From SHAN690 sp040221375 (GTDB lineage Bacteria; Bacteroidota; Bacteroidia; Flavobacteriales_G; Salibacteraceae): a stretch of DNA of 64,000 nucleotides. The position numbers were made by a program, and so were the translations under genes. Where the stretch lies: the NCBI GenBank assembly GCA_040221375.1, contig JAVKEP010000072.1, positions 1 to 64,000 of the forward strand. Direction: 5' to 3'. This document shows positions 7,221-15,781 of the stretch, one piece after another. Below the pieces are notes generated by a model that made no database searches, was not told the DNA's origin, and saw only the letters and a list, made by a program, of their open reading frames with translations. How positions within the stretch are numbered: the stretch's first letter is position 1; every line of letters begins with the position of its first letter.

Positions 7221-8213
7221 TCAGAAGCCATTAAAAATGTCATTATACACTCTGAATTTCCATGAATCCTTTCCCCCAAAGTCAATACAATCTTGTCTTT
7301 TTAGTGAAATGGATATAGCATCGCGTTTAGTTTTGAATTTTCCTATATGAGGTCTTCCTAGGAACCAAAGTCGATTTGGGTTCTTACACGCGGAGTCAAT
7401 TTTCAGTCTTACCAATTTCCCTTCGCTTGTAAAGTATTCATGTGACAATATGAAATTGACTTTATTGAAGAGAATTGTTTGATATTCCTTAACCAACGTT
7501 GCTCTAATTTTATTTAGATCAGTTTTAGTGTATCCATTGCTTTTCCATTTCTTGAAGTTCAATAAGGCTTCATCTGAAAGATCAATTTTCAGAATTGGTC
7601 TAATGGTATTTGAAGGGCTCATTAGAACAGAATATATCGAGAAGTGCTTACTAATCGCGTCAATCACTTCTTGATTGTTATCGATTGGCAGATCGATGTC
7701 TAACGCCATTAGTTGTGTGTGACTATCCATTTCAGAGCACTCGATTAAGTCACTCTTCGCGTTGAATGTTCCAAAGACAATACCCGGATTCAACTCTTTG
7801 AACAAGCTGTAAACACCCTTTTTTGCTTTCTTTTTTATGACATCAAATACGTTATTGGGTATCCCTTCAATATCTATAAAATCACCTCTTGAAATAGGAT
7901 CCATTGAGTATCGGTTGATTTTGGTGAACTTCAAGAGATCTATTTCATCGCAGTTGTAGATTGAATAATGAAAAAAAGCTAAGTAACTCCAGTGTTTTTC
8001 AAGATCCTCCCAATCTTCATTAATCACAATACTTTGAGCTCTCCTTCTTAGGCTTTCAAGAGCACTTTGGTAACCAAGATTTTTTAATCCTTGAGTAAAT
8101 TTTCGATCAGATTTCTCATTGTATAAATTGATAATTTCTTTGAGAGAAATTATCTTTCTACTCAATTCTTTTTGAAAGCGAAAGTTGTTTAAGAAGGTGA
8201 TTTTTTCATTCAT
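7221..8213 (-). CDS. Primase-like protein (VirE/BT4734-like N-terminal domain type)
   Basis: A 330-residue protein. The central region has LMALDIDLP (D172, D174), then SPSNTIRPILKI (199-210) and later NPNRLWFLGRP. These resemble the DxD...SPSGxGxK...sRxxFLSxDP pattern of the primase-like domain at the N-terminus of mobile-element helicase/primases in Bacteroidota. No helicase follows, so this is a stand-alone version. It neighbours a polymerase-like gene on the same strand, suggesting a replication module. The glycine and lysine of the SPSG box are replaced by N-T-I-R, so activity is uncertain. Confidence 0.5.
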   Translation of the reverse strand: MNEKITFLNNFRFQKELSRKIISLKEIINLYNEKSDRKFTQGLKNLGYQSALESLRRRAQSIVINEDWEDLEKHWSYLAFFHYSIYNCDEIDLLKFTKINRYSMDPISRGDFIDIEGIPNNVFDVIKKKAKKGVYSLFKELNPGIVFGTFNAKSDLIECSEMDSHTQLMALDIDLPIDNNQEVIDAISKHFSIYSVLMSPSNTIRPILKIDLSDEALLNFKKWKSNGYTKTDLNKIRATLVKEYQTILFNKVNFILSHEYFTSEGKLVRLKIDSACKNPNRLWFLGRPHIGKFKTKRDAISISLKRQDCIDFGGKDSWKFRVYNDIFNGF

Positions 8214-8384
8214 TATAAGGGTTATAGATTTAACTGGGAAAAAGTTTAATTTTCTTCTATTATCCTATTTCCCTCCCTAAATGATTCAAATGAAATTCCC
8301 GTAACCTTCTGTACATCAGTATTTATGGGCAATTCAATTAACAACTAAAACCCTCCCCCCCTTTAGTCGAGAACCGTCCCCAAT

Positions 8385-9611
8385 TTAAACGCTCGTGTTA
8401 AGTCCTATTTCCCTCGCACAGTTGTTCATTATATTCCTCACAATTGCTTCATTGCTTTTCTCTACTAAAAGTGCATCGTAGATATAAATGGCTGGTATGT
8501 GAAGCGCTCTAAGCTGGTTAATCACTTCGGTCATAAGCTTAGTTTCAATTCTAAATAAATCATGACTCACCTTCTTATATCCGTATACATCCTTGATTAG
8601 AACAATTTCATCAAGCATAGAAGGAAACTCACTTTGATAATATTCGAAGAGAGGACATGCTTTCATATCCTTTACCCTTTTGTTGAAGAAAGACATGTTC
8701 ATGATCTTAGCCTCTTTCTTATCAATTTTCAGAAAATTAGCTGCGTCTGTATGTGAGATTGTATTCTTATTATTTCCGTAAATGTGATTGGCTATGTTTG
8801 GGTGGAGAGTGCTATAGTCTAGCTCCACCAGCTCGGAATTATTGACTGTTAATGAAGATCTAATCCACTTGGGCATAAGCGAAAAGGAATCGTAAACTCT
8901 ACCGCCACATCGCGTTGATCCAATCGTTGGAACTTTAAAGCCCCCTTTTGTGAGTCTCTCATAAAGCAGAATGTCATCTTCGATATATCTGACATTTTTC
9001 CTTTTTAGAGAATTCAATCTTGATTTATGACCCCTTTGTTTCAGGAACTTTCCTTTTGAAGTTGAATATCCACTCTTTACATGATTTTGACCAATTTCGA
9101 GGAGTTCCTTTTTGGATTTGAGTTGGATGTTAGGGTAGACTTCTTCTATTAAGAAGGATGAAATTGGGTTTTCTAGAGCATGGGCAGTTACGTCTTCATG
9201 TCTTTGAAGGAGCTTCTTACGGATTTTCTCATTAACAATTTGATATTCTGTAATTCCCGATGTGACATACTCATCACGCATCTCATATTTATATGACTGT
9301 TTTCCTGGGATGTAATATTCGAAAACATTGATTACACCTTTCCGGATTAATAGCTCTCTTAATTTATTATAAGATGCGCCTACGTTATCTCTTAAATAGA
9401 TTGATTTAAGTGAAATCCAAGGATCCTCTTTGCGACACTTTTTGAAAAAGCTTCTGTTTAGCTCCGAACAGAACACTAAAACAAGCTCCTTAGCTCTGTC
9501 CGTGTTTGGACTTATGCTTTTTAATTCTTGCTCCGAAAACGCGCTAAGCTCGTTGAGTAATTTTCGATTTACCCAAAGTATACACGGGTCTTTTGCTAGT
9601 TGTAAATTCAA
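8385..9611 (-). CDS. Palm-domain DNA polymerase-like replication protein
   Basis: A 408-residue protein. The N-terminal region (about 1-120) resembles a winged-helix module. The C-terminal half has GGRVYDSFSLMPKWIR, then ELDYSTLHPNIANHIYG (D265, like polymerase motif A) and IYIYDALLVEK (D379, like motif C), as in small family-A/transposon-virus-type polymerases. It likely replicates or primes the element. The start is TTG at 9611, immediately after an in-frame stop, with no in-frame ATG nearby. It shares orientation with the primase-like gene 171 bases downstream; that gap (8214-8384) has only a C-rich tract. Confidence 0.5.
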   Translation of the reverse strand: MNLQLAKDPCILWVNRKLLNELSAFSEQELKSISPNTDRAKELVLVFCSELNRSFFKKCRKEDPWISLKSIYLRDNVGASYNKLRELLIRKGVINVFEYYIPGKQSYKYEMRDEYVTSGITEYQIVNEKIRKKLLQRHEDVTAHALENPISSFLIEEVYPNIQLKSKKELLEIGQNHVKSGYSTSKGKFLKQRGHKSRLNSLKRKNVRYIEDDILLYERLTKGGFKVPTIGSTRCGGRVYDSFSLMPKWIRSSLTVNNSELVELDYSTLHPNIANHIYGNNKNTISHTDAANFLKIDKKEAKIMNMSFFNKRVKDMKACPLFEYYQSEFPSMLDEIVLIKDVYGYKKVSHDLFRIETKLMTEVINQLRALHIPAIYIYDALLVEKSNEAIVRNIMNNCAREIGLNTSV

Positions 9612-9612
9612 T

Positions 9613-9656
9613 TATCATATCCATGATTTTTTAGTCCACATCAAGTGGATATGATA
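9613..9656. repeat. Inverted repeat cluster upstream of the polymerase-like gene
   Basis: Arms TATCATATCCA (9613-9623) and TGGATATGATA (9646-9656) are perfect 11-bp complements; a nested TCCAC/GTGGA pair (9635-9639 with 9645-9649) gives a third copy of the TCCA half-site. Lying directly upstream of a replication-type gene, it may be an origin-type binding site or the operator of that gene. The rest of 9657-9760 shows nothing further that I can name. Confidence 0.45.
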
Positions 9657-9760
9657 TATATTGAAAAAACAGATTTTGTTTATCTAGAGCCCCCTGATCT
9701 ATGTTACCATAGGTTGAGTACTTCTTAGACACATGTCTCTTCTGAGTGTAACTTTACGGA

Positions 9761-10159
9761 ATGGAAACCCTTAAACCAATTCTTATCGGTTTTTTAACCG
9801 AGTATTATATTCCTATATCGATCTATCTATTAACCTCTTTTGTACTAATTGTTTACTTAGTCCTAAGAAGAAATTCTAAACATGATAAAGCCAGAAGATT
9901 AGCAAAATCGAGTATAAATCTTTGGTTATACAAGAGAGAAGATGAATATGAAAAGGATGATCAATATTCAGTTCTAGTTGAGGAAAATGAAACTTTAAAA
10001 ACAAAGCTAGATCACTCAAAAAAACAAGTAAGAAACATCTCCTTCTTTTTCATTGTAACGGTGCTCGCAATGATCATTGTCTCTTGGTTTAACAATTCGA
10101 TACGAGTCACTAAAAAAGGCGATAAATCGGCTTTAGTAAATGATGAAGAGAATTCATGA
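9761..10159 (+). CDS. Small two-helix membrane protein, hypothetical
   Basis: A 132-residue protein with two hydrophobic segments, about residues 14-36 (ISIYLLTSFVLIVYLVL) and 93-111 (ISFFFIVTVLAMIIVSWF). A charged, coiled-coil-prone stretch (about 60-90) lies between them. The segment between the helices is rich in Lys, Arg and Glu and is probably cytoplasmic. I recognise no family. It is monocistronic between divergent or convergent neighbours. Confidence 0.55.
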   Translation: METLKPILIGFLTEYYIPISIYLLTSFVLIVYLVLRRNSKHDKARRLAKSSINLWLYKREDEYEKDDQYSVLVEENETLKTKLDHSKKQVRNISFFFIVTVLAMIIVSWFNNSIRVTKKGDKSALVNDEENS

Positions 10160-10215
10160 ATGTTTGAAGATTCACTTGAGCTGTTGTTCTAATCAATGGA
10201 TTTTAATTAGAACTA

Positions 10216-10989
10216 TTATCTTTTAAAAAACTTGACCACCGTTCCGTCTACTTGAATAAAGTACGCTCCCTTAGAAATTTCGTCCAAATTCAGTTCTCCA
10301 CTTGAATATCCTCTCTTTACAACCTGACCATTTAGATTAATTATTGAATACTCCACATTTTGAGGTGTGTTAAGAGTTCCGCTAGTTGGGTTTGGAAATA
10401 CTATGAAGCCATGTGTTTCAATAGTTTCAATTGATTGTGGATAATCCAATGTGATATATACTGTTGTGTTTACTGTAGTATCATACTCAACATCGTCATG
10501 AGTTATTGAGATCGAGTAGTTAAACCTACCCATATTAGATGAAATGAAATTGATAATATCATTTGAATTTTGATTAAGAGTAGTCTCAAAATTTCCATTA
10601 AATGGTGCGTTATTAAACTCGTTATTTTCCTTCCACAATAAAGTATCGGAACTATTAACATTAACCATAACATTTCCAGTATTAGTAGTAGCCAATCTCC
10701 AAGCTCGAAGACTAACAGTACTATTATCATATGATACTGTGTGTGAAGCCGAAACTACTGGATTGGAAGCATCACTTTGTAGGTGAGCAGAATCAATCGA
10801 TAGATCTGTAATTTCAGTTACAGTAGAGTCTACAAGCGTTTCTACAACAGTTGTAGTGTCAATTTCCACTAGGGTACTACCAGTTGGACGATTTGTGGTT
10901 GTGTCGCCATTAAAGACATACACTGTGTCTTGCGAATAGACTAAAAAATTTAATCCAATCAATAGAATACTCATTAAACATCTGATCAT
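10216..10989 (-). CDS. Secreted protein with type IX secretion C-terminal sorting domain
   Basis: A 257-residue exported protein. It has a signal peptide (about residues 1-19, hydrophobic core SILLIGLNFLV, cleavage near YSQ), then a Thr/Ser/Val-rich beta-type middle. The C-terminal sorting domain, about residues 180-257, contains FPNPTSG, YSIINLNGQVVKRG and GAYFIQVDGTVVKFFKR. The family is carried across the outer membrane by the PorSS machinery and kept on the surface or released. The substrate-binding role is unknown. It is divergent from an XRE repressor; a palindrome sits 12 bases upstream of its start. Confidence 0.8.
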   Translation of the reverse strand: MIRCLMSILLIGLNFLVYSQDTVYVFNGDTTTNRPTGSTLVEIDTTTVVETLVDSTVTEITDLSIDSAHLQSDASNPVVSASHTVSYDNSTVSLRAWRLATTNTGNVMVNVNSSDTLLWKENNEFNNAPFNGNFETTLNQNSNDIINFISSNMGRFNYSISITHDDVEYDTTVNTTVYITLDYPQSIETIETHGFIVFPNPTSGTLNTPQNVEYSIINLNGQVVKRGYSSGELNLDEISKGAYFIQVDGTVVKFFKR

Positions 10990-11000
10990 AATAGTCTAGG

Positions 11001-11015
11001 TTTGATAGTATCAAA
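11001..11015. promoter_or_regulatory. 15-base palindrome between the T9SS protein and the XRE regulator
   Basis: TTTGATA (11001-11007), one base, TATCAAA (11009-11015). It lies 12 bases upstream of the secreted-protein start and 73 bases upstream of the XRE start. A further ACTAC/GTAGT pair follows at about 11026-11041. It is a likely operator for the divergently encoded XRE protein. Confidence 0.5.
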
Positions 11016-11087
11016 TGTAATACTAAACTACTTCATGTAGTACTATAAGGTTACAGCCTAATGCCGAGTTCCCATGACATTTGAGAT

Positions 11088-11336
11088 GTGGCGGAACTTT
11101 CCAATAAAGAAATTAATAAAATCAAAATTGATGTACCGATTCTAATCGGAAATAACATCAGAAATCTCCGCATGGAAAAGGGTCTATCTCAGACTGAATT
11201 GGCGGATAGAATTCTTAGCGATAGACAATACCTGTATAAAATAGAAACTGCCAAGGTTGGTGTTACAATTACCAAATTAACGATGATCGCTCGTGCATTG
11301 GATGTTCCTGTATCGCGTCTGGTTTATGGAGTTTAG
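11088..11336 (+). CDS. XRE-family transcriptional regulator
   Basis: An 82-residue protein made almost entirely of a Cro/C1-type helix-turn-helix: NNIRNLRMEKGLSQTELADRI, then DRQYLYKIETAK and a closing helix LTMIARALDVPVSRLV. The size suits a dimeric repressor. It starts with GTG at 11088; there is no closer in-frame ATG before the domain. The palindrome between it and the secreted-protein gene is the natural candidate target. It converges with the HNH-fusion gene, 11 bases apart. Confidence 0.85.
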   Translation: MAELSNKEINKIKIDVPILIGNNIRNLRMEKGLSQTELADRILSDRQYLYKIETAKVGVTITKLTMIARALDVPVSRLVYGV

Positions 11337-11347
11337 TACAAGCTTGA

Positions 11348-12427
11348 CTAAACAAAGACTTTAACAGAGCCGCTCCAAACTTCCCCGTTACCCCAAACTA
11401 ATTTCAATCGTAGAGGAATCCTGTTATTCTCTTTTGCGATTGATTCTACCTCTACTTCTTCTATGCGATTAATAAAACTCAAGGCTGGTTTCTCAGCATT
11501 GTCAACAAAAAAATCAGGATAAGGAATTGACACTAACCTTGTGATTTCAATTTTCATCATTCGATTAAGCAATTCAGAATTGTCTTTAAACTTATTATAG
11601 TATTGGGAAAAGTATGAGCCTACCAAGGGAGCGTGGGAATAGTCTCCATGCTTTGTTCCTAAAAGACTGGTAATATTCTGTTTCGCCATGTCTACTCCTC
11701 TGATTATTTTAATATCCCCATTTTCTATTATAATATCTCCATCATCTCCAAGGGCAATGTCCCCACCAAGACCATTTGGATCTATTCTTAATTGCTTTTC
11801 CTCAATCAATGTTTCAATTTGATATTTCCCACCTTCATTACTCCATATAAATTCACTTATTATTCGACCATCTCCTTGTGACTCTACAACTATGTAATTG
11901 TCTTGTGTTTTTGATGTTTTAAGGACTGAAAACTCTCTCAATTCTTCAATTGATCCAACAATAAACTGACCAACTTCAAAATACCATCGATTATTAGTTG
12001 CTGATTTCCAAATACCCTCGAAAATGAGTCTTTGACCTAGACTAATCAAGGTGTAAGACAAGTCATAGTCTGCTTTCAATTCTACTAATTGACTATAAAT
12101 GTTGCGTTCAGCGTTGTGTTTCCATTGTTTCAATGTTGCCGAGGAATAATTCAAATAATCTGTATCGATCATCCGCGCATGATGTCGACACATCCAAATT
12201 CCATTATCAATTGATTTTCGCTCATCGTTGGTCATGCTTGGATCGTATCTAGGTCCACCTTTAGAAGCTGCGTTTATATGCGCTGCTTCTCCAAGATTTT
12301 GAACAGACTTTGAATCCTCTGTCCCTGGTCCACAAGTAATCCGTTTACACCCAGAATAGGAACACCTATACGCCACTCTAAGAGCCAGTTTGGTTTTGGT
12401 ATCCTTGCTAAAATTATCGCGCATCAT
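11348..12427 (-). CDS. HNH nuclease-like protein fused to a phage baseplate (gp46/gp25-like) domain
   Basis: A 359-residue protein from ATG 12427 (a GTG at 12463 is also possible). Residues about 1-110 are an HNH domain of the type found in defence effectors: C22, C27, AAHI (H50), NGIW (N75), C80-x-x-H83. Residues about 223-359 resemble phage gp46/baseplate-W-like proteins: GDIALGDDGDI, ENGD, then a Q and LLGTKHGD. The middle (about 115-220) is unassigned. Such a fusion could pair phage-tail sensing or mimicry with nucleic-acid cleavage. Both domain calls are from pattern memory; the first is firmer. Confidence 0.6.
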   Translation of the reverse strand: MMRDNFSKDTKTKLALRVAYRCSYSGCKRITCGPGTEDSKSVQNLGEAAHINAASKGGPRYDPSMTNDERKSIDNGIWMCRHHARMIDTDYLNYSSATLKQWKHNAERNIYSQLVELKADYDLSYTLISLGQRLIFEGIWKSATNNRWYFEVGQFIVGSIEELREFSVLKTSKTQDNYIVVESQGDGRIISEFIWSNEGGKYQIETLIEEKQLRIDPNGLGGDIALGDDGDIIIENGDIKIIRGVDMAKQNITSLLGTKHGDYSHAPLVGSYFSQYYNKFKDNSELLNRMMKIEITRLVSIPYPDFFVDNAEKPALSFINRIEEVEVESIAKENNRIPLRLKLVWGNGEVWSGSVKVFV

Positions 12428-12528
12428 GTATTCCTTTCGCCTGAATCGATTCGAATTTATCACTTATTTATTGAGGATTATAAATCCTTGTCTAGTAGTT
12501 ATTACTTTCGAAAGACAACACTCTTGCC

Positions 12529-12927
12529 ATGACAACAGAAGAAGCATTTAACAGGAAAATCTCAAGGTTTTTACGTGACGAGCCAGAATCGAGCGCGTCT
12601 CACACAATTCGAAAAATCCTAGATAATGTTCCTTATTCTGGGTCGTATATGTTCAAAATTGAAGAGTTCGCCTACAGTTTAGGACTAGGATTTCATCTAC
12701 GAGAAATTGAAATAAGTAAAGGCAAAACCAGATTCATTCCTTGTTTCAAATACTATCCTGAAAACGTGTTAAATGAAACTCCGCGAACGGAGGATTTGAT
12801 TGGTCAGTTCATGCCAATGACGAAAATCGATGCCTATTCATTTGTAGCTAAAGAACTCGTCTATCGCTTAATGAGAGTTGAAAACCTCGATCAGTATTTG
12901 ACTAAAATGGAAGAATCTCCGATCTAG
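12529..12927 (+). CDS. Hypothetical protein divergent from the HNH fusion
   Basis: A 132-residue soluble protein with no recognised domain. It is mixed alpha/beta, with a basic strand pair (LREIEISKGKTRFIPCFKYY) and a helical C-terminus (DAYSFVAKELVYRLMRVENL). It is divergent from the HNH-fusion gene, with about 100 bases between start codons. A partner or immunity role is possible but nothing in the sequence shows it. Confidence 0.55.
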   Translation: MTTEEAFNRKISRFLRDEPESSASHTIRKILDNVPYSGSYMFKIEEFAYSLGLGFHLREIEISKGKTRFIPCFKYYPENVLNETPRTEDLIGQFMPMTKIDAYSFVAKELVYRLMRVENLDQYLTKMEESPI

Positions 12928-13062
12928 ATTAGCTTGAATTTAGATTTTATCTTGTGACCCTGAAAGAGTGATTCGTAAAATAGGCTTATTCAAAGGATCT
13001 CTCAAGCCAAGCGTTACTGTGCTAGAGAAAAAAACGTATTATGGGGTTAGCTGAAATATTAG

Positions 13063-13086
13063 AATAGTATCCCATACTATTTTTTG
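13063..13086 (+). terminator. AT-rich hairpin with T run in the 12928-13242 gap
   Basis: AATAGTAT and ATACTATT (13063-13070, 13074-13081) form an 8-bp stem with a three-base loop followed by Ts. It may end transcription from the gene at 12529-12927. The rest of the 315-base gap between that gene and the P-type ATPase gene holds no gene or repeat that I can support. Confidence 0.35.
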
Positions 13087-13242
13087 TAAGAGAAGGTAGA
13101 CGTTAGTTCAGAAACGCAATTAGATCAAATTTTTAGTGATCACTTAGCTTTAAATCAATTTAAATAGTGTATTCCAAGGCAGGATCTACCGTTAGTAAAT
13201 GTCGAGTGTATTATTTTCATTGTATTGATTAACGAACTGCTT

Positions 13243-15159
13243 CTAAAATTTCATTCCTTGAATTCTTACCGCATTAAAAATGGCTAAAAGTGCGACCCCC
13301 ACATCAGCAAAAACTGCCTCCCACATAGTTGCAACCCCACCAGCTCCCAAAACCAGCACAATCAGTTTTACTCCAAAAGCTAATCCAATGTTTTGCCAAA
13401 CAATTTGTTTGGTGACCTTACCTATTTTGATAGCTGTGGCAATTTTAGACGGGTGATCAGTTTGTATAACCACATCAGCCGTTTCAATGGCTGCATCACT
13501 TCCCAGTCCACCCATTGCCATTCCTACATCGGCAATCGTAATAACCGGAGCATCGTTTACGCCATCTCCAATAAAAGCAACTAAACGCCCTTCGCTTTTC
13601 AGCCGTTCTACTTCTTTCACTTTGTCTTCCGGCAACAATCCTCCATAGGCTTTATCCAGTCCCAATTGATTGGCTATCTTTTGTACGACAGCCTGCTTGT
13701 CTCCTGAGAGCATTATGACCTCTTTAATTTTCGCTTGATACAAGGCTTTTATGGCAACTTCTGCATCATCTTTCAGCGTATCGGCAATGGTAATGTAACC
13801 GGCAAACTTACCGTTGGCAGCTACTAATACAGTCGTATCGGTTAACATATTAAGTTGCTTATCAAAATCCACATTGAATTTATCGAGCAGTTTTCCATTT
13901 CCTGCCAACACTTCATTATTGTTCACTCTTCCCTTTAATCCATGCCCGGATATTTCTTCTACCTCTGTAACTGAAACTTCTTTGTAAGCCTCTCCGACAT
14001 ATTCGACAATGGCTTGTGCTATGGGATGAGTGGAGTTCACCTCCAACGCTGCTACCATTTTTACAAACTCTGTTTTGTCCAATTCTTTTGAAACCACATC
14101 CTGCACTTCAAAAATGCCTTTGGTGAGGGTTCCAGTTTTGTCCATCACTACAGTATCTACTTTAGTAATTTGGTCAAGAAAATTAGAGCCTTTGAACAGA
14201 ATCCCGTTTCGGGATGCTGCTCCGATACCTCCAAAGTATCCCAGTGGAATAGAAACGACTAATGCACACGGACAAGAAATAACCAAAAAAACGAGTGCCC
14301 TGTATAGCCAGTCGATAAAGACATAAGCATCTACAAAAAAGTATGGCAGAAAAGTTAATGCCACCGCCAGAAAAACAACAATGGGTGTATATACTTTAGC
14401 AAAACTGGTGATGAATCGCTGTGTTTTTGCTTTTCTTCCAGTGGCTTCTTGTACCAGTTTCAGAATTTTAGAAAGCTTGGTATCTTCATATTTACTGGTA
14501 ACTTTTATCTCTGCCAACGTATTCAAGTTGACCATACCAGCCAACACCGTATCGCCTTTATTCTTGTCGTCTGGTACTGATTCACCAGTAAGTGCTGCGG
14601 TATTAAAAGCTGCATGTTCAGTAAGCAATTCTCCATCCAATGCCACCTTTTCACCCGATTTGATCTGAATGACCTGCCCAATTTCAACTTCTTTCGGATG
14701 TTTTATGAAAGATTCTCCATTATCTATTACTGTAACTTGTTCCACCTGCAATTTGAGTAGGGATTCGATTGATCGTTTTGCCCTATTCACGGCTGCTTCC
14801 TGAAACAATTCACCTATAGTGTAGAATAGCATCACGGCCACTGCCTCGGCATATTCACCAATGGCAAACGCACCAATAGTGGCAAGGCTCATCAGGAAGA
14901 ATTCATTGAACAGGTCGACTGTGAATAGTTTTTTCAATGCCTTCCATACCACCATTCTACCAACAGCGAAGTAGGCAATACCATACATCAATAACTGCAA
15001 TTCCTGGTTGAATGTTTTCGGGCTTACTTGCTCCAGAATAATACCGGTTAGCAGAAATGAGAAGCTTAAGACTGCCGGAAAATAAGGGCGGAACTTTTCT
15101 AACAGAGAAGTTTCACCCTGTTGATTACTCAATACTTCATTAGAAGAACTTTTACTCAT
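13243..15159 (-). CDS. P1B-type heavy-metal-transporting ATPase (Zn/Cd/Pb type)
   Basis: A 638-residue inner-membrane export pump. Visible motifs are TGES (191-194), the CPC metal site in the sixth helix (C296-P-C298), phosphorylation D340-KTGT, the HP motif (H378-P379), MLSGDK and GDGVND. The membrane CPC and HP motifs are those of the P1B metal pumps. It lacks an N-terminal CxxC metal-binding domain, beginning instead with a short Ser/Gln-rich tail. It is the last gene of the metal operon, ten bases after the methyltransferase, and would move cytosolic metal to the periplasm for the Czc system. Exact metal specificity cannot be read off. Confidence 0.93.
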   Translation of the reverse strand: MSKSSSNEVLSNQQGETSLLEKFRPYFPAVLSFSFLLTGIILEQVSPKTFNQELQLLMYGIAYFAVGRMVVWKALKKLFTVDLFNEFFLMSLATIGAFAIGEYAEAVAVMLFYTIGELFQEAAVNRAKRSIESLLKLQVEQVTVIDNGESFIKHPKEVEIGQVIQIKSGEKVALDGELLTEHAAFNTAALTGESVPDDKNKGDTVLAGMVNLNTLAEIKVTSKYEDTKLSKILKLVQEATGRKAKTQRFITSFAKVYTPIVVFLAVALTFLPYFFVDAYVFIDWLYRALVFLVISCPCALVVSIPLGYFGGIGAASRNGILFKGSNFLDQITKVDTVVMDKTGTLTKGIFEVQDVVSKELDKTEFVKMVAALEVNSTHPIAQAIVEYVGEAYKEVSVTEVEEISGHGLKGRVNNNEVLAGNGKLLDKFNVDFDKQLNMLTDTTVLVAANGKFAGYITIADTLKDDAEVAIKALYQAKIKEVIMLSGDKQAVVQKIANQLGLDKAYGGLLPEDKVKEVERLKSEGRLVAFIGDGVNDAPVITIADVGMAMGGLGSDAAIETADVVIQTDHPSKIATAIKIGKVTKQIVWQNIGLAFGVKLIVLVLGAGGVATMWEAVFADVGVALLAIFNAVRIQGMKF

Positions 15160-15169
15160 AACTCTTTAA

Positions 15170-15769
15170 TTATATCCATCTTCTAACAGCATTCATATAT
15201 TCAACATAGGTGTTTCCATGTGTCTTCTTTAGGTATTCCTCTTCAAGCCTAACCTGTATCTGAAGTATTACGAATGTCAGAAGCATTATTGCAAAGCTCA
15301 GCGCATTCGGAATGATTAAGAACGTTCCGATGTATGAAACAATGACACCGAGAAAAATCGGATTACGTGAAACCCTAAATAGTCCTGTCTTCTTTAACTC
15401 AGTTTTCTCCTCATAGTTAATTCCAATTCTCCATGAATTTGACATTTGATTCTGGGCGATTATTATCCAAACGAAGGAGATAAATGCCAATGCAAACCCT
15501 AAGTGTTGTGCCCAACCAAAATCCAAATACCAAAAGGGTAACAGAAACTTATACTGGCTCGGAAAAAATGAATAGAATACGATTGAAGTCCAAGTGCCAA
15601 ATATCATGAGCCTATATACCCGCCCGCAAAAGTCATGTGGACTTGCTGTATTGCCAAAAACGTAAGGTTTAACCCCAGTTTTTTTCCATTGGATCCAACT
15701 CTGGATAACAAATACTTGAAGAATATAGACCAACGTGAATATTGGTAATGCAATTTGATAAAACGTCAC
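15170..15769 (-). CDS. ICMT/PEMT-like integral-membrane methyltransferase family protein
   Basis: A 199-residue protein with about five membrane helices. The C-terminal signature RNPIFLGVIVSYIGTF...RLEEEYLKKTHGNTYVEYMNAVRRW is typical of isoprenylcysteine carboxyl methyltransferase-like proteins. Bacterial members often sit in heavy-metal clusters with unknown substrates. It starts with GTG at 15769. It lies between czcB (12-base gap) and the P-type ATPase (10-base gap), so it is in the operon. Confidence 0.8.
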   Translation of the reverse strand: MTFYQIALPIFTLVYILQVFVIQSWIQWKKTGVKPYVFGNTASPHDFCGRVYRLMIFGTWTSIVFYSFFPSQYKFLLPFWYLDFGWAQHLGFALAFISFVWIIIAQNQMSNSWRIGINYEEKTELKKTGLFRVSRNPIFLGVIVSYIGTFLIIPNALSFAIMLLTFVILQIQVRLEEEYLKKTHGNTYVEYMNAVRRWI

Positions 15770-15781
15770 GATTTGAATTTT

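Noticed and set aside
8351..8361. C-rich run as a frameshift site
   Set aside because: It lies in the gap after the polymerase-like stop codon, not inside a gene.
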